Shown here: in pieces, positions 1-8,700 of the stretch | Layout: each line of letters starts with the position of its first letter | How positions within the stretch are numbered: the stretch's first letter is position 1 | The notes under the pieces: model-generated | What the model saw: the letters and a program-made list of their open reading frames with translations, nothing else | Told to the model about the DNA's origin: nothing | Databases searched by the model: none | DNA from: Oscillatoria princeps RMCB-10 | GTDB taxonomy: Bacteria; Cyanobacteriota; Cyanobacteriia; Cyanobacteriales; Oscillatoriaceae | Assembly (NCBI GenBank): GCA_019359235.1 | Contig: JAHHHT010000005.1 | Span: forward strand, 186,001 to 250,000 | Reading direction: 5' to 3' | DNA length: 64,000 nucleotides | Program-made: the position numbers and the translations under genes

Positions 1-552
1 CGGTACTGCCGGTGCTGCCGGTGCGCCTTTCCCAGCATTAGGGCTTTCGACCGCAGAGATCGTCAACTTCTGAGCTGCAAACACAAGAGCAGCAACCAAC
101 AAAACAGCAGCAATCGCGCCGGCTGCGATTTGAACCGAGCGCGGTTGCTTGACATCTGGCTGGTTTTGTGGTAACGGTAATGTTTCTGAAGTTTCTGGCG
201 GCGGGGGTGAGCTTTTCTCCTGGGCTTGAGAGAGTATGAGCATGGAAAACGCCCCGAACTCCAAGCCAAATTCTTGACTCCAAGCCGGCTCTTTCTCGCC
301 GGTCTTTCGCCCGTAAACCTTTGCCCGGTCGATGGACTCAGGCTCCAACGAAGTCAGCTCTGTGCGGACAAAATCCACACAGGCTTGCCGGTCTGGCGGT
401 TGCTGGGCTGATTCGAGCAAGACGTGCAAGCAACCCTCTCGAACCGCAACTTTGGCCGTGATGCCTTGGGGTTGCAGCTGGCGGTTGAGCAGGGCGGCTA
501 TCGCTTGCGGATCGCCCTGCTGGGCGAGTTCCAGAAGTGTCGGCGGTGCCAT
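1..552 (-). CDS. Partial cyanobacterial hypothetical protein with one membrane segment
   Basis: The frame opens at ATG (552) and is still open at the window edge, giving the first 184 codons. The N-terminus (MAPPTLLELAQQGDPQAIAA) resembles a conserved cyanobacterial hypothetical family that begins with this kind of repeat-like helix pair; residues ~1-100 look like a small soluble domain with the motif AWSQEF. A Pro/Ser/Gln-rich linker (~112-137) leads to one hydrophobic segment at ~139-160, followed by an Ala/Pro-rich extracytoplasmic stretch that is cut by the edge. I recognise the family but not its function. The stretch just inside the edge is a Gly/Ala/Pro low-complexity run. Confidence 0.75.
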   Translation of the reverse strand, partial: MAPPTLLELAQQGDPQAIAALLNRQLQPQGITAKVAVREGCLHVLLESAQQPPDRQACVDFVRTELTSLEPESIDRAKVYGRKTGEKEPAWSQEFGLEFGAFSMLILSQAQEKSSPPPPETSETLPLPQNQPDVKQPRSVQIAAGAIAAVLLVAALVFAAQKLTISAVESPNAGKGAPAAPAVP

Positions 553-1154
553 AATTAGCAGAATGGGAAGCGACAGACAAGAGCATTATCGTTGAGAATA
601 CCCAACTCTGAGCTAAGCAGCTCCATTTTCCCTAATTTTTTAGCGGATGAGCAGCGGTGGCGAGTGGGTAGAGTAGATTTACTTAATTAGAGAAGCTTTC
701 GGGAGAGCTGCAAGGGCGGGTTGACAAACATTGGTGTCAGGTAGAGACGCGACCCCGGCGTTCGTACAACTGGGCGGACAGCCCACAAAAGCTCCCGCCA
801 CACGCCTTCCCTACTATAATTTACGACTAATTGCTTAATTAATCTTTGTAACCATCTTCCTCTTTTCTCTTGCTTATTGGCGTTTTTTGCGTCTTTGCGG
901 TTAATTGTAAAAAAAATCAATCAGACGTAATAGTCCCGACCCTCTCACCGGCTCGCTCCAGGCTTGCGGTGGGGACTGCCCCGACAGTGGCGGGGGAGAG
1001 GTTGCGGTGCCGGCAATGTGGCCCGCCCGGAGCGGCGAAAAGAAAGACTAATTAAACGGAAGAGGGGTCATGCAGAAGAGGGGGGAAATTGCCGCCGAAA
1101 AAGCCTTAGACTGGATGGTGCAAATTGTAGCGTTCGTAGTCTGTAGAGTCACCT
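553..1154. other. Intergenic region upstream of tpiA
   Basis: No convincing gene. It holds a truncated copy of the AGACGCGAC repeat near 744-755 and, near 876-905, a run of the type TTGGCG..TTTGCGTCTTTGCGG, which recurs in a variant near 56911-56940. No clear promoter or RNA gene could be picked out by eye. Confidence 0.5.
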
Positions 1155-1880
1155 GTGCGGAAAATTGTTCTTGCCGGCAACTGGAAAATGTACAAAACCC
1201 AGGCAGAAGCCCAGGAGTTTTTGCAGGGTTTTCTCCCGCAACTGGATGAAACCCCAGAAGAGAGAGAAATCGTCATCTGCGCTCCCTTCACAGCTTTAGG
1301 AACCCTTTCCAAGAATATGCACGGCAGCCGCTTGCTGCTGGGGGCGCAGAATGTCCACTGGGAAGAGGCCGGTGCCTATACAGGTGAAATTTCTGGCCCC
1401 ATGCTAGCAGAACTCGGAGTGCGTTACGCCATCATCGGTCACAGCGAGCGCCGGCAGTTCTTTGGGGAAACGGATGAAACCGTCAACCGGCGTCTGAAAG
1501 CAGCCCAGCGTCACGGACTTGTGCCAATTCTGTGCGTGGGCGAAACCAAGGAACAGCGCACCGCTGGGGAAACAGAAGCCCATATCATAAGCCAGCTGGA
1601 AAAAGACTTGGTGGGTGTAAACCAATCCAACCTGGTGATCGCCTACGAACCGATCTGGGCGATCGGCACCGGCGACACCTGCGACGCCAAAGAAGCCAAC
1701 CGCGTCATCGGGCTGATTCGCAGCAAGTTGGGCAATCCCGACGCGCCCATCCAGTACGGCGGATCGGTCAAGCCGGACAATATCGACGAAATCATGGCTC
1801 AGCCAGAAATCGACGGCGCACTCGTCGGGGGAGCGAGTCTCGAACCGGCCAGTTTTGCTCGCATTGTCAATTACAAATAG
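1155..1880 (+). CDS. tpiA: Triosephosphate isomerase
   Basis: Interconverts dihydroxyacetone phosphate and glyceraldehyde 3-phosphate in glycolysis and the Calvin cycle; cytosolic TIM barrel. Length 241 aa is normal. The N-terminus has the substrate-binding Asn-Lys motif (GNWKMYK), the catalytic His lies in IIGHSERR, the catalytic Glu in [11 protein letters not shown], and the phosphate-binding end reads YGGSVKPDN and ALVGGASL. The start is GTG; it matches the usual family start directly before the first beta strand, and no in-frame ATG lies close by. folP follows on the same strand, separated by a mobile element copy. Confidence 0.97.
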   Translation: MRKIVLAGNWKMYKTQAEAQEFLQGFLPQLDETPEEREIVICAPFTALGTLSKNMHGSRLLLGAQNVHWEEAGAYTGEISGPMLAELGVRYAIIGHSERRQFFGETDETVNRRLKAAQRHGLVPILCVGETKEQRTAGETEAHIISQLEKDLVGVNQSNLVIAYEPIWAIGTGDTCDAKEANRVIGLIRSKLGNPDAPIQYGGSVKPDNIDEIMAQPEIDGALVGGASLEPASFARIVNYK

Positions 1881-1890
1881 CTGGGCGCTG

Positions 1891-2013
1891 GGCGTTGCAC
1901 ATTTGTGGGATGAACCCCACCCCCCAACCCCCTCCCCGTGTACGGGGAGGGGGAGTTTGAGGGGGTTTTCAATGAGGGAAAAAGTTTCAATCATCCTTCT
2001 ACTGTGCAACGCC
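1891..2013. mobile_element. MITE-like element A, copy 1, with 8-bp target duplication
   Basis: 123 bp with perfect 11-bp terminal inverted repeats: GGCGTTGCACA at 1891-1901 and TGTGCAACGCC at 2003-2013. It is flanked by the direct repeat GGGCGCTG at 1883-1890 and 2014-2021. The core is a GC-rich hairpin (CCCCCTCCCC..GGGGAGGGGG). It encodes no protein, so it would have to be mobilised in trans. It sits between tpiA and folP. Confidence 0.85.
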
Positions 2014-2053
2014 GGGCGCTGTAGCTCGGCACTGGTTGCGGACGAAAGCAGAA

Positions 2054-2905
2054 ATGGCCAAAGACTTGGGAAAAATGACCGTCCGGGGGCGCGGCTTCAG
2101 CTGGGGCGAGCGCACCTATCTGATGGGCGTGCTCAACGTAACCCCTGACAGCTTTAGCGATGGGGGAGAGTTCAGCACCCGGGCGGCGGCTGTGGCGCAA
2201 GCTCAGCAGCTGGCGGATGCCGGTGCGGATATCATCGATGTGGGCGGACAGTCCACTCGCCCCGGTGCGGCTGCTGTGCCGGTGGGCGAAGAGATTAACC
2301 GGGTGGTGCCGGTGGTGCGGGCGCTGCGCCAGTCCCTGCCGGTGCCGGTTTCTGTGGACACCACGCGGGCTGAAGTGGCTCGAAGAGCGGTTGAGGCGGG
2401 CGCGGATATGATCAACGATATCTCCGGTGCCACCTTTGACCTAGAAATGCTGCCGGTGGTGGCCCAACTGGGAGTGCCGGTGGTGCTGATGCACATCCGG
2501 GGAACGCCCCAGACGATGCAAACGCTGACGGACTATCAGGATTTGATTGGGGAAATCTGCGGATTTCTCGCCAGTCGAATTGAGGCGGCGGTCGCAGCAG
2601 GAATTGAGCGAGAGCGAATTATTATAGATCCGGGTATTGGCTTTGCCAAAAATCACAGCGGGAATCTGGAAATCCTGCGAAACCTGCCGGCATTCCGCGC
2701 CCTGGATTGCCCGCTCTTAGTCGGGCCATCCCGCAAAAGCTTTATTGGCCACATCCTCAGCCAGCCTGACCCCAAAGCGCGAGTCTGGGGGACAGCAGCC
2801 GCCTGCAGCGCGGCGATTGCCGGTGGGGCTGATATCCTGCGGGTTCACGACGTCGGGGTTTTGCGAGATGTCTGTCGCGTGGCAGATGCCATCTTCAGAG
2901 GGTAG
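2054..2905 (+). CDS. folP: Dihydropteroate synthase
   Basis: Condenses p-aminobenzoate with hydroxymethyl-dihydropterin diphosphate to dihydropteroate in folate synthesis; cytosolic TIM barrel. Diagnostic motifs are GVLNVTPDSFSDGG (pterin/phosphate site), DVGGQSTRPGA, MINDISGA, DPGIGFAKN and GPSRKSFIG, and the C-terminus keeps RVHDV. Start: ATG at 2054 (MAKDLGKMTV) is chosen; ATG 2075 (MTVRGRGFSWGERT) is almost as plausible because family members often begin there, and an upstream TTG at 2036 is less likely. Element A inserted just upstream may have separated folP from an earlier promoter. At its 3' end it faces the SPFH gene. Confidence 0.95.
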   Translation: MAKDLGKMTVRGRGFSWGERTYLMGVLNVTPDSFSDGGEFSTRAAAVAQAQQLADAGADIIDVGGQSTRPGAAAVPVGEEINRVVPVVRALRQSLPVPVSVDTTRAEVARRAVEAGADMINDISGATFDLEMLPVVAQLGVPVVLMHIRGTPQTMQTLTDYQDLIGEICGFLASRIEAAVAAGIERERIIIDPGIGFAKNHSGNLEILRNLPAFRALDCPLLVGPSRKSFIGHILSQPDPKARVWGTAAACSAAIAGGADILRVHDVGVLRDVCRVADAIFRG

Positions 2906-2933
2906 CGGCTTTTCGCGCCGGTCTTGCGATCCC

Positions 2934-3001
2934 AGAAACCGGGTTTCTTTTGGCCATCCCTGGGAAAAATCAGTTTTTACGAGCAGAGAAACCCGGTTTC
3001 T
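2934..3001. repeat. Pair of AGAAACC-GGTTTCT palindromes
   Basis: Two palindromes, AGAAACCGGGTTTCT at 2934-2948 and AGAAACCCGGTTTCT at 2987-3001, lie between the convergent folP and SPFH genes. The same motif recurs near 46923. They may act as a bidirectional terminator, but no U-tract is obvious. Confidence 0.5.
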
Positions 3002-3033
3002 CCCTTTGGGCACAGCACCGGCACACCTCGCTC

Positions 3034-3879
3034 TCAGCTAGAACCATTCTTCGGACCGTCGGCTGGAACACTGCGATTTTGGCCACCGGCATGTGGGGAA
3101 CCGCTCCCAGAGTCACCGATCAGCTCAGCAACGCTTTGTGTCAGCGGTTCTGAGCCCATAAAGATAATTTTGGCATTGTTGCTTTCGCCCAGTTTCTGAC
3201 TGGCGTCCACATACCTTTGAGCCACAAGGAACTGCATGACTTCCCGACTGTTGGGATGGGACTGAATGGCGTCCGAGAGACGTTTCATCGACTCCACAGT
3301 GCCCTCAGCCTCCAAAATGGCGGCTTGTTTCTTGTAGTCAGCGGCCCTCTGCAAGTCCATCGCCTCTTGCACGGAGGCTGCCGGCTTAATTTCTTGCACC
3401 TCGACGCGGGTCACTTTCACACCCCAGCGTTCCGTATCGTCATCTAACTCTTTCAACAAAGCCTTATTAATCTTTTTCCTAGAGGCAAAAGTCTCCTCTA
3501 GTTCGAGAATGCCAATTTCAGAGCGGAGGGTGGTGAGAATCAAATTTGTCAGAGCCTCTTCAATATCTTCAACGTTGTAATAGGCTTTTTCCAGATCCAT
3601 GACACGCCAGTAAACTATCGCATCTACTGTGAGGGCGACCTTATCTTTTGTGATAGCTTGCTGCGGCTTGATTTCCAAAACCCGTTCGGCGATGGTATCT
3701 TCTAGAACAACCGTGTCAATCAAGGGATTGATAAAGCGCAGACCGGGTTCCAGTGTGCAGTGGTATTTGCCCAATCGCTCTACGAGGGCTTCGTTGCCTT
3801 GAGTGATAATTTTCACGGAGCGGACTGCGCAACCAATCATCACTGCAAGGGGGACAATAACTGCCAGAAAGGGTTCCAT
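3034..3879 (-). CDS. SPFH/band-7 (stomatin-like) membrane protein
   Basis: 281 aa. An N-terminal hydrophobic anchor (~1-22) precedes the band-7 core: VKIITQGNEALVERLGKYHCTLEPGLRFINP, then VVLEDTIAERVLEI, KDKVALTVDAIVYWRV, and the helix ETFASRKKINKALLKELDDDTERWGVKVTRVEV in shorter consecutive parts. A charged coiled coil (~180-220) and a Ser/Gly-rich tail complete a normal stomatin/QmcA-like layout. Such proteins form ring-like scaffolds in membranes and are often paired with an NfeD protein or protease; none is adjacent here. The precise client is unknown. Confidence 0.88.
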   Translation of the reverse strand: MEPFLAVIVPLAVMIGCAVRSVKIITQGNEALVERLGKYHCTLEPGLRFINPLIDTVVLEDTIAERVLEIKPQQAITKDKVALTVDAIVYWRVMDLEKAYYNVEDIEEALTNLILTTLRSEIGILELEETFASRKKINKALLKELDDDTERWGVKVTRVEVQEIKPAASVQEAMDLQRAADYKKQAAILEAEGTVESMKRLSDAIQSHPNSREVMQFLVAQRYVDASQKLGESNNAKIIFMGSEPLTQSVAELIGDSGSGSPHAGGQNRSVPADGPKNGSS

Positions 3880-4056
3880 GATTAACGCTCTCCTGCTGAA
3901 GTGGGCGGATACTTGCTTGGGGGTGCAGCTCTAGTCTAGTGCAGCAGCGAGGAAGAAGTCTCAAGCGCGAAGTCTCCGCCGTGAAATTTGGCTTGATATT
4001 TCAGGCTTCACACTTGAGACTAAAGCCACAGCAGCAGCCAGTGCAGGGGTGAGGCT

Positions 4057-4698
4057 TTACGGCTGCACCAATTGTCTGCCGGCTCGGGGGTGAAAAGCAT
4101 CAGAGACAGGCGGCTCCTCCCGGATCGAGGAAGACTCCTGGACTTTGTTGCCCACCGGGGGGAGCTTGATGGTGGAAACTGCCGCGATCAGGGCGCTCAG
4201 ATCCACGTTCAGCGTCTTGACCGGCAGTGCCCGCACCACACTGAGCACGCCCACACCGTTGGCTTGCTGCGCTGCTAGCACCATAGCCGCCCGCACCAGC
4301 TCGATGGTAGTGCCTGGAAATGCCAGATCCACCGCCTTGACCAGCCGGTCGCCATTTGGGGATTCCAGCAAGTCATCTATTAGCTTGTTTGCCCGCTCGG
4401 GGTCGAGCTCTAGCCGGTCTTTCAGGACTCGGCGCACGTCGGCGTTGAGCACCAAGGCGAAAGGTTTGAGATCGGTAGAGATTTCGCCGGTCTCGGCAAA
4501 GCGCTCCAAGTCCCCAACCGAAAACGACTGCTCAAACGAGCCGATCCGCACCATGACTCGCTCTGCGGCTCGCACCGGCTGACCGGCACAGAAGACGCCG
4601 GCAGCAGCGAGGCTGCCGGCTAGCACCGGCATCACTGCCCATCTGGGCAGCCGGTCGCTCCCAAATATCCAGCCATAAGGCCAGGTGAGCTTTCTCAT
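4057..4698 (-). CDS. DUF1400 family secreted protein
   Basis: 213 aa. The start chosen is ATG 4698, which gives MRKLTWPYGWIFGSDRLP followed by a hydrophobic stretch and an Ala-rich cleavage-like site (PVRAAERV), a typical signal peptide; an upstream ATG at 4794 would bury it. The mature part (ERVMVRIGSFEQSFSVGDLE, ETGEISTDLKPFALVLN, LAFPGTTIELVRAA) matches the cyanobacterial DUF1400 domain, which is often fused to or near alpha/beta hydrolases. No hydrolase is attached here. It is transcribed divergently from the SOUL-family gene. Biochemical role unknown. Confidence 0.8.
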   Translation of the reverse strand: MRKLTWPYGWIFGSDRLPRWAVMPVLAGSLAAAGVFCAGQPVRAAERVMVRIGSFEQSFSVGDLERFAETGEISTDLKPFALVLNADVRRVLKDRLELDPERANKLIDDLLESPNGDRLVKAVDLAFPGTTIELVRAAMVLAAQQANGVGVLSVVRALPVKTLNVDLSALIAAVSTIKLPPVGNKVQESSSIREEPPVSDAFHPRAGRQLVQP

Positions 4699-4861
4699 CT
4701 GGTTTTCACCTTTTTTTTGCGATATTGTAACAATTTTATCGAATCTTTCCGTTTTGTGTTTGTTCCTGCCGACACTTTCGGCAAAATAAGGCACAATTAA
4801 AAAGGCACGCCTGCCAATTTCTTTCTTTTGACTGACTGACTTTCTACTTTTGAGTTAAGCT

Positions 4862-5407
4862 ATGCCCGCTGCTTTGCCGATTGGATTCCCCCCGCCGACT
4901 GAGGTTGGCGTCATTGAAGTTAAGCACTATCCCGAGTATCGCGCTGTCACTTACACCCACACGGGGGACGTGCGGCAAGCCACCCGGGTTGCTTTTGACC
5001 CGCTGTTTGAGCACATTAGCAGCAACCAAATCGCGATGACCACGCCGGTGGAAGCTCGCTACCTCGGAGAGATGCCGGCGCAATTCGATTCTCCCAGCAC
5101 CGCTGAGGTTTCTTTCCTGTATCCCAGCCCCAATATTATCCCGCACCGGATTGACGCAGGCGTCAAGGTAACAGATTACCCGGCGATGGCGGCTGTCAGC
5201 ACCGGCATTCAGGGTGCCTACACTTGGGAGAGCTACCAAACCCATCTCCTCAAGTTGCTCGAATGGCTCGCCCAAAACCCCCAGTATGAAATGGCCGGCC
5301 CGCCGCGCCGGTTGCTCTACAATTCTCCGATGACGCCAGAATCACTGAAGCGCAGCGAGGTGCAGATTCCCATTGTGCCCGTGGGGATAAATTTAAATAA
5401 ATATTAA
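4862..5407 (+). CDS. SOUL heme-binding family protein
   Basis: 181 aa, no signal peptide. The core IEVKHYPEYRAVTYTHTGD, the MTTPVEARY segment and the C-terminal KRSEVQIPI..PV tail match the SOUL/HBP fold, which overlaps in structure with GyrI-type small-molecule binding domains. SOUL proteins bind heme or tetrapyrroles; in cyanobacteria the ligand is not settled. It stands alone, followed by a tandem repeat block. Family assignment is fairly safe; heme binding here is inference only. Confidence 0.8.
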   Translation: MPAALPIGFPPPTEVGVIEVKHYPEYRAVTYTHTGDVRQATRVAFDPLFEHISSNQIAMTTPVEARYLGEMPAQFDSPSTAEVSFLYPSPNIIPHRIDAGVKVTDYPAMAAVSTGIQGAYTWESYQTHLLKLLEWLAQNPQYEMAGPPRRLLYNSPMTPESLKRSEVQIPIVPVGINLNKY

Positions 5408-5486
5408 GATATAGCATTAGCCACTTATGTTAGGATAACTCAAGTTCCCACTTAAGCCGGCGGAGCCGACAAAGCGGCGTTCCCAT

Positions 5487-5588
5487 GTTTGTAGTTGGGC
5501 TTTAGCCCAAAAGTTTGTAGTTGGGCTTTAGCCCAAAAGTTTGTAGTTGGGCTTTAGCCCAAAAGTTTGTAGTTGGGCTTTAGCCCAA
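5487..5588. repeat. Four 26-bp tandem units with a TTGGGC..GCCCAA hairpin
   Basis: Four near-identical units of GTTTGTAGTTGGGCTTTAGC plus CCAAAA run head to tail; the last lacks its final bases. Each contains the inverted repeat TTGGGC-TTTA-GCCCAA. The block lies in the 300-bp leader of the NRPS gene, so it could influence transcription or mRNA structure, though the motif is a common dispersed cyanobacterial repeat. Confidence 0.85.
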
Positions 5589-5708
5589 TCGGCGGACCTC
5601 GTAAGAGCGCATAATTGTCATTGGTGGCGGTGTGCGCAGCTAATCGCGACTGCCTCCTTTTAAAGTGAAAGGCAGCATGATTAGCTTAACAGCTTAAAAA
5701 GAAAAGAG

Positions 5709-8700
5709 ATGAATCAACAAATCAGGCCAATGCCGGCGTACCTCTACCAGCTGCTTGAGACTCAGGCAGAAAAAAAACCAAACGCGATTGCCATTACGGC
5801 CCCGGGAAGGGAGCCGCTAACTTATGGCCATCTGTGCGATTTTATTAAAAATGTGGTAACGGGGCTGAACGCAATTGGCGTGGGGCGCAACGACCGGGTG
5901 GCGGTCGCCCTTCCCAATGGCCCGGAAATGGCCGCTGCCTTTTTAGCTATCGCTTCTGGTGCCACCTGCGCCCCCCTCAATCCCGCCTACCGGACGAATG
6001 AATTTGACTTTTACCTGTCGGATCTGAATGCGAAAGCGCTAATAATTCAGTCAGGCGTTGCCGAACCGGCAACAGAAGTCGCCCGGAAACGGGGCATCCC
6101 TATTATAGAACTCTCCCCCGTCAGAGAAGCGCAAGCAGGTATTTTTAGCCTTACGGGTGGGGAACCAACGCCGGCAAAACAGGGCGGGCTGGCGCAGCCT
6201 GACGATATCGCCTTGGTGCTGCACACTTCCGGCACCACATCCCGCCCGAAAATTGTGCCGCTGACGCACAGCAACCTCTGCGCTTCAGCGGGTAATATTA
6301 GAGCAGCCCTGGATCTGGCAGAGAGCGATTGCTGCCTGAATGTAATGCCGCTGTTTCACATTCACGGGCTGATCGGTGCGCTGCTTTCCTCCCTGAGTGC
6401 CGGCGCTTCTGTGGTTTGCACTCCAGGTTTTTACGCTCCAAAGTTCTTTGAGTGGCTTGACGAATTTCGCCCGACATGGTATAGTGCTGTTCCTACCATG
6501 CACCAAGCGATTCTGGCGCGGGCTGCAGCCAATGCCGAAATTATTGCCCGCTGTCCGATAAGATTAATTCGCTCCTCCTCCGCTGCGCTGCCTCCGCAGG
6601 TGATGGCAGAAATAGAGAAGACATTCAGCGCCCCTGTAATCGAAGCTTATGGAATGACAGAAGCCTCCCATCAAATGGCTAGCAATCCGCTGCCACCGCG
6701 CGCGCGCAAACCCGGTTCAGTTGGGGTAGCGGCGGGACCGGAAATTGCCATTATGGACGAGTTGGGTAACGTGCTGAGTGCCGGTGAAATCGGCGAGATA
6801 GTCATCCGGGGTGCCAGCGTCACCGGCGGCTACGAAAACAATCCAAAAGCCAACGAAAGCGCCTTTACGCAGGGATGGTTCCGCACCGGCGACCAAGGGT
6901 ATTTAGATAGCGACGGCTACCTGTTCATCAAAGGGCGGATTAAAGAACTGATCAACCGGGGCGGCGAAAAAATTTCGCCCCGCGAAGTCGATGAAGTGCT
7001 GCTGAATCACCCAGCAGTAGCGCAGGCTGTGACCTTCGCCCTCCCCCACCCCCAACTGGGTGAGGATGTGGGCGCGGCGGTGGTGTTGCGAGAAAACTCA
7101 TCGGTTACAGAAAGAGAGATTCAGGAATTCGCGGCGGCGCAAGTGGCGGATTTTAAAGTGCCGCGCCGGGTAATTTTCCTGGAGGAAATTCCCAAAGGCC
7201 CCACCGGCAAATTGCAGCGGATTGGCTTAGCCGAGAAGTTGGGGGTAGCGGCGGATGAGCCGGCAGAGTCCTTAACAGCGTTCTCGCCTCCCAGCACCGT
7301 CGCAGAAGAAAAATTAGCGGCGATCTGGTCAGAGGTGTTAGGAATCGAGAAAGTGGGCGTCCGCGACAACTTCTTCGAGTTGGGGGGAGATTCGATTCTG
7401 GCGGCGCAGATTGTAAACCGAGTGCGCTCGGAAATGCAAGTCGAGCTGTCGTTTCTGGATTTGTGGCAGAACCCCACAGTAGCGGGGATGGCGGCAGAGG
7501 CAAGCAGAAAGCAAGCCGTGCCTGCCGCACCGATTCAGCTGATTTCCAGAGAGGGAGAATTGCCCCTTTCCTTCGCCCAAGCTCGGATGTGGTTTTTCGA
7601 TCAGTTGGAACCAGAGAATCCGGCTTTCAACCGGCCTGTTGCGCTGCGCCTGACAGGGAAGCTCAATGTGGCAGCGCTGGAGCAAAGCCTAAATGAGATT
7701 GTGCGCCGGCACGAAGTTTTGAGAGCGAGTTTTCCGGCGGTGGGTGGCGTGCCGGTGGGGGCCATCGCCCCCAATCTCAGTTTATCACTGCCGGTGACAG
7801 ATATCAGCGACTTGCCCGATCGCGAGCGAAAAGTTGAAGCGGAGAGACGGGTTGCAGAAGACGCTCAGCGCCCTTTCGATTTGGCCAGAGGGCCTTTGGT
7901 GAGAGCCAGTTTATTGCGGCTGAGTTCAGAAGAGCACCGGCTGCTTTTGACAATGCACCACACTGTCTTTGACGGGTGGTCTGCGGGAGTTCTGCTGCAG
8001 GAACTCGCAGCACTCTACGAAGCCTTTTCCACCGGCAACCCCTCGCCACTTCCGGAACTGCCGGTGCAGTACGCAGACTTTACAGTTTGGCAGCAGCAGT
8101 GGCTGAGTGGAGAGGTGCTGGAGTCTCAACTCGCCTACTGGAAAAAACAGCTTGCCGGCGCGCCTTTCGTGCTGGAACTGCCGGCGGACAGACTGCGACC
8201 GGCAGTGCAAACCTACCGGGGTGCCAAGCACTTTTTTATGCTGCCGGTCTCCCTAGGTGAATCGCTGAAAAAGCTGAGCCAGCAAGAAAAAGTTACCCTG
8301 TTTGTGACGCTGCAGGCTGCTTTCGCGACACTGCTGTATCGCTATACGGGTCAGGATGATGTTATAATAGGCACTCCGATTGCCGGTCGCAATCGCATTG
8401 AGACGGAAAAACTGATTGGGGTGTTTACCAGCACCTTGGTTTTGCGCACCAACCTGGCCGGCAATCCGGCGTTTCGAGAGCTGTTGGGTCGAGTTGAGGA
8501 AGTGGCGCTGGGCGGATTGGCTCACCAGGACTTGCCCTTCGAGAAACTGGTAGAAGAGCTGCACCCGCAACGAGACTTGAGCCGGTCGCCGGTGTTTCAG
8601 GTGATGTTTCAATTGAAAAACCTCCCCAGCCAGACGGGAGAAGTGCCAGGTTTGAAAATCGAGGAATTCGAGGTCGATACAGGGGTAGCCAAGGTTGATG

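Noticed and set aside
5487-5588. Possible CRISPR array from four 26-bp repeats
   Set aside because: The units are directly contiguous with no spacers.
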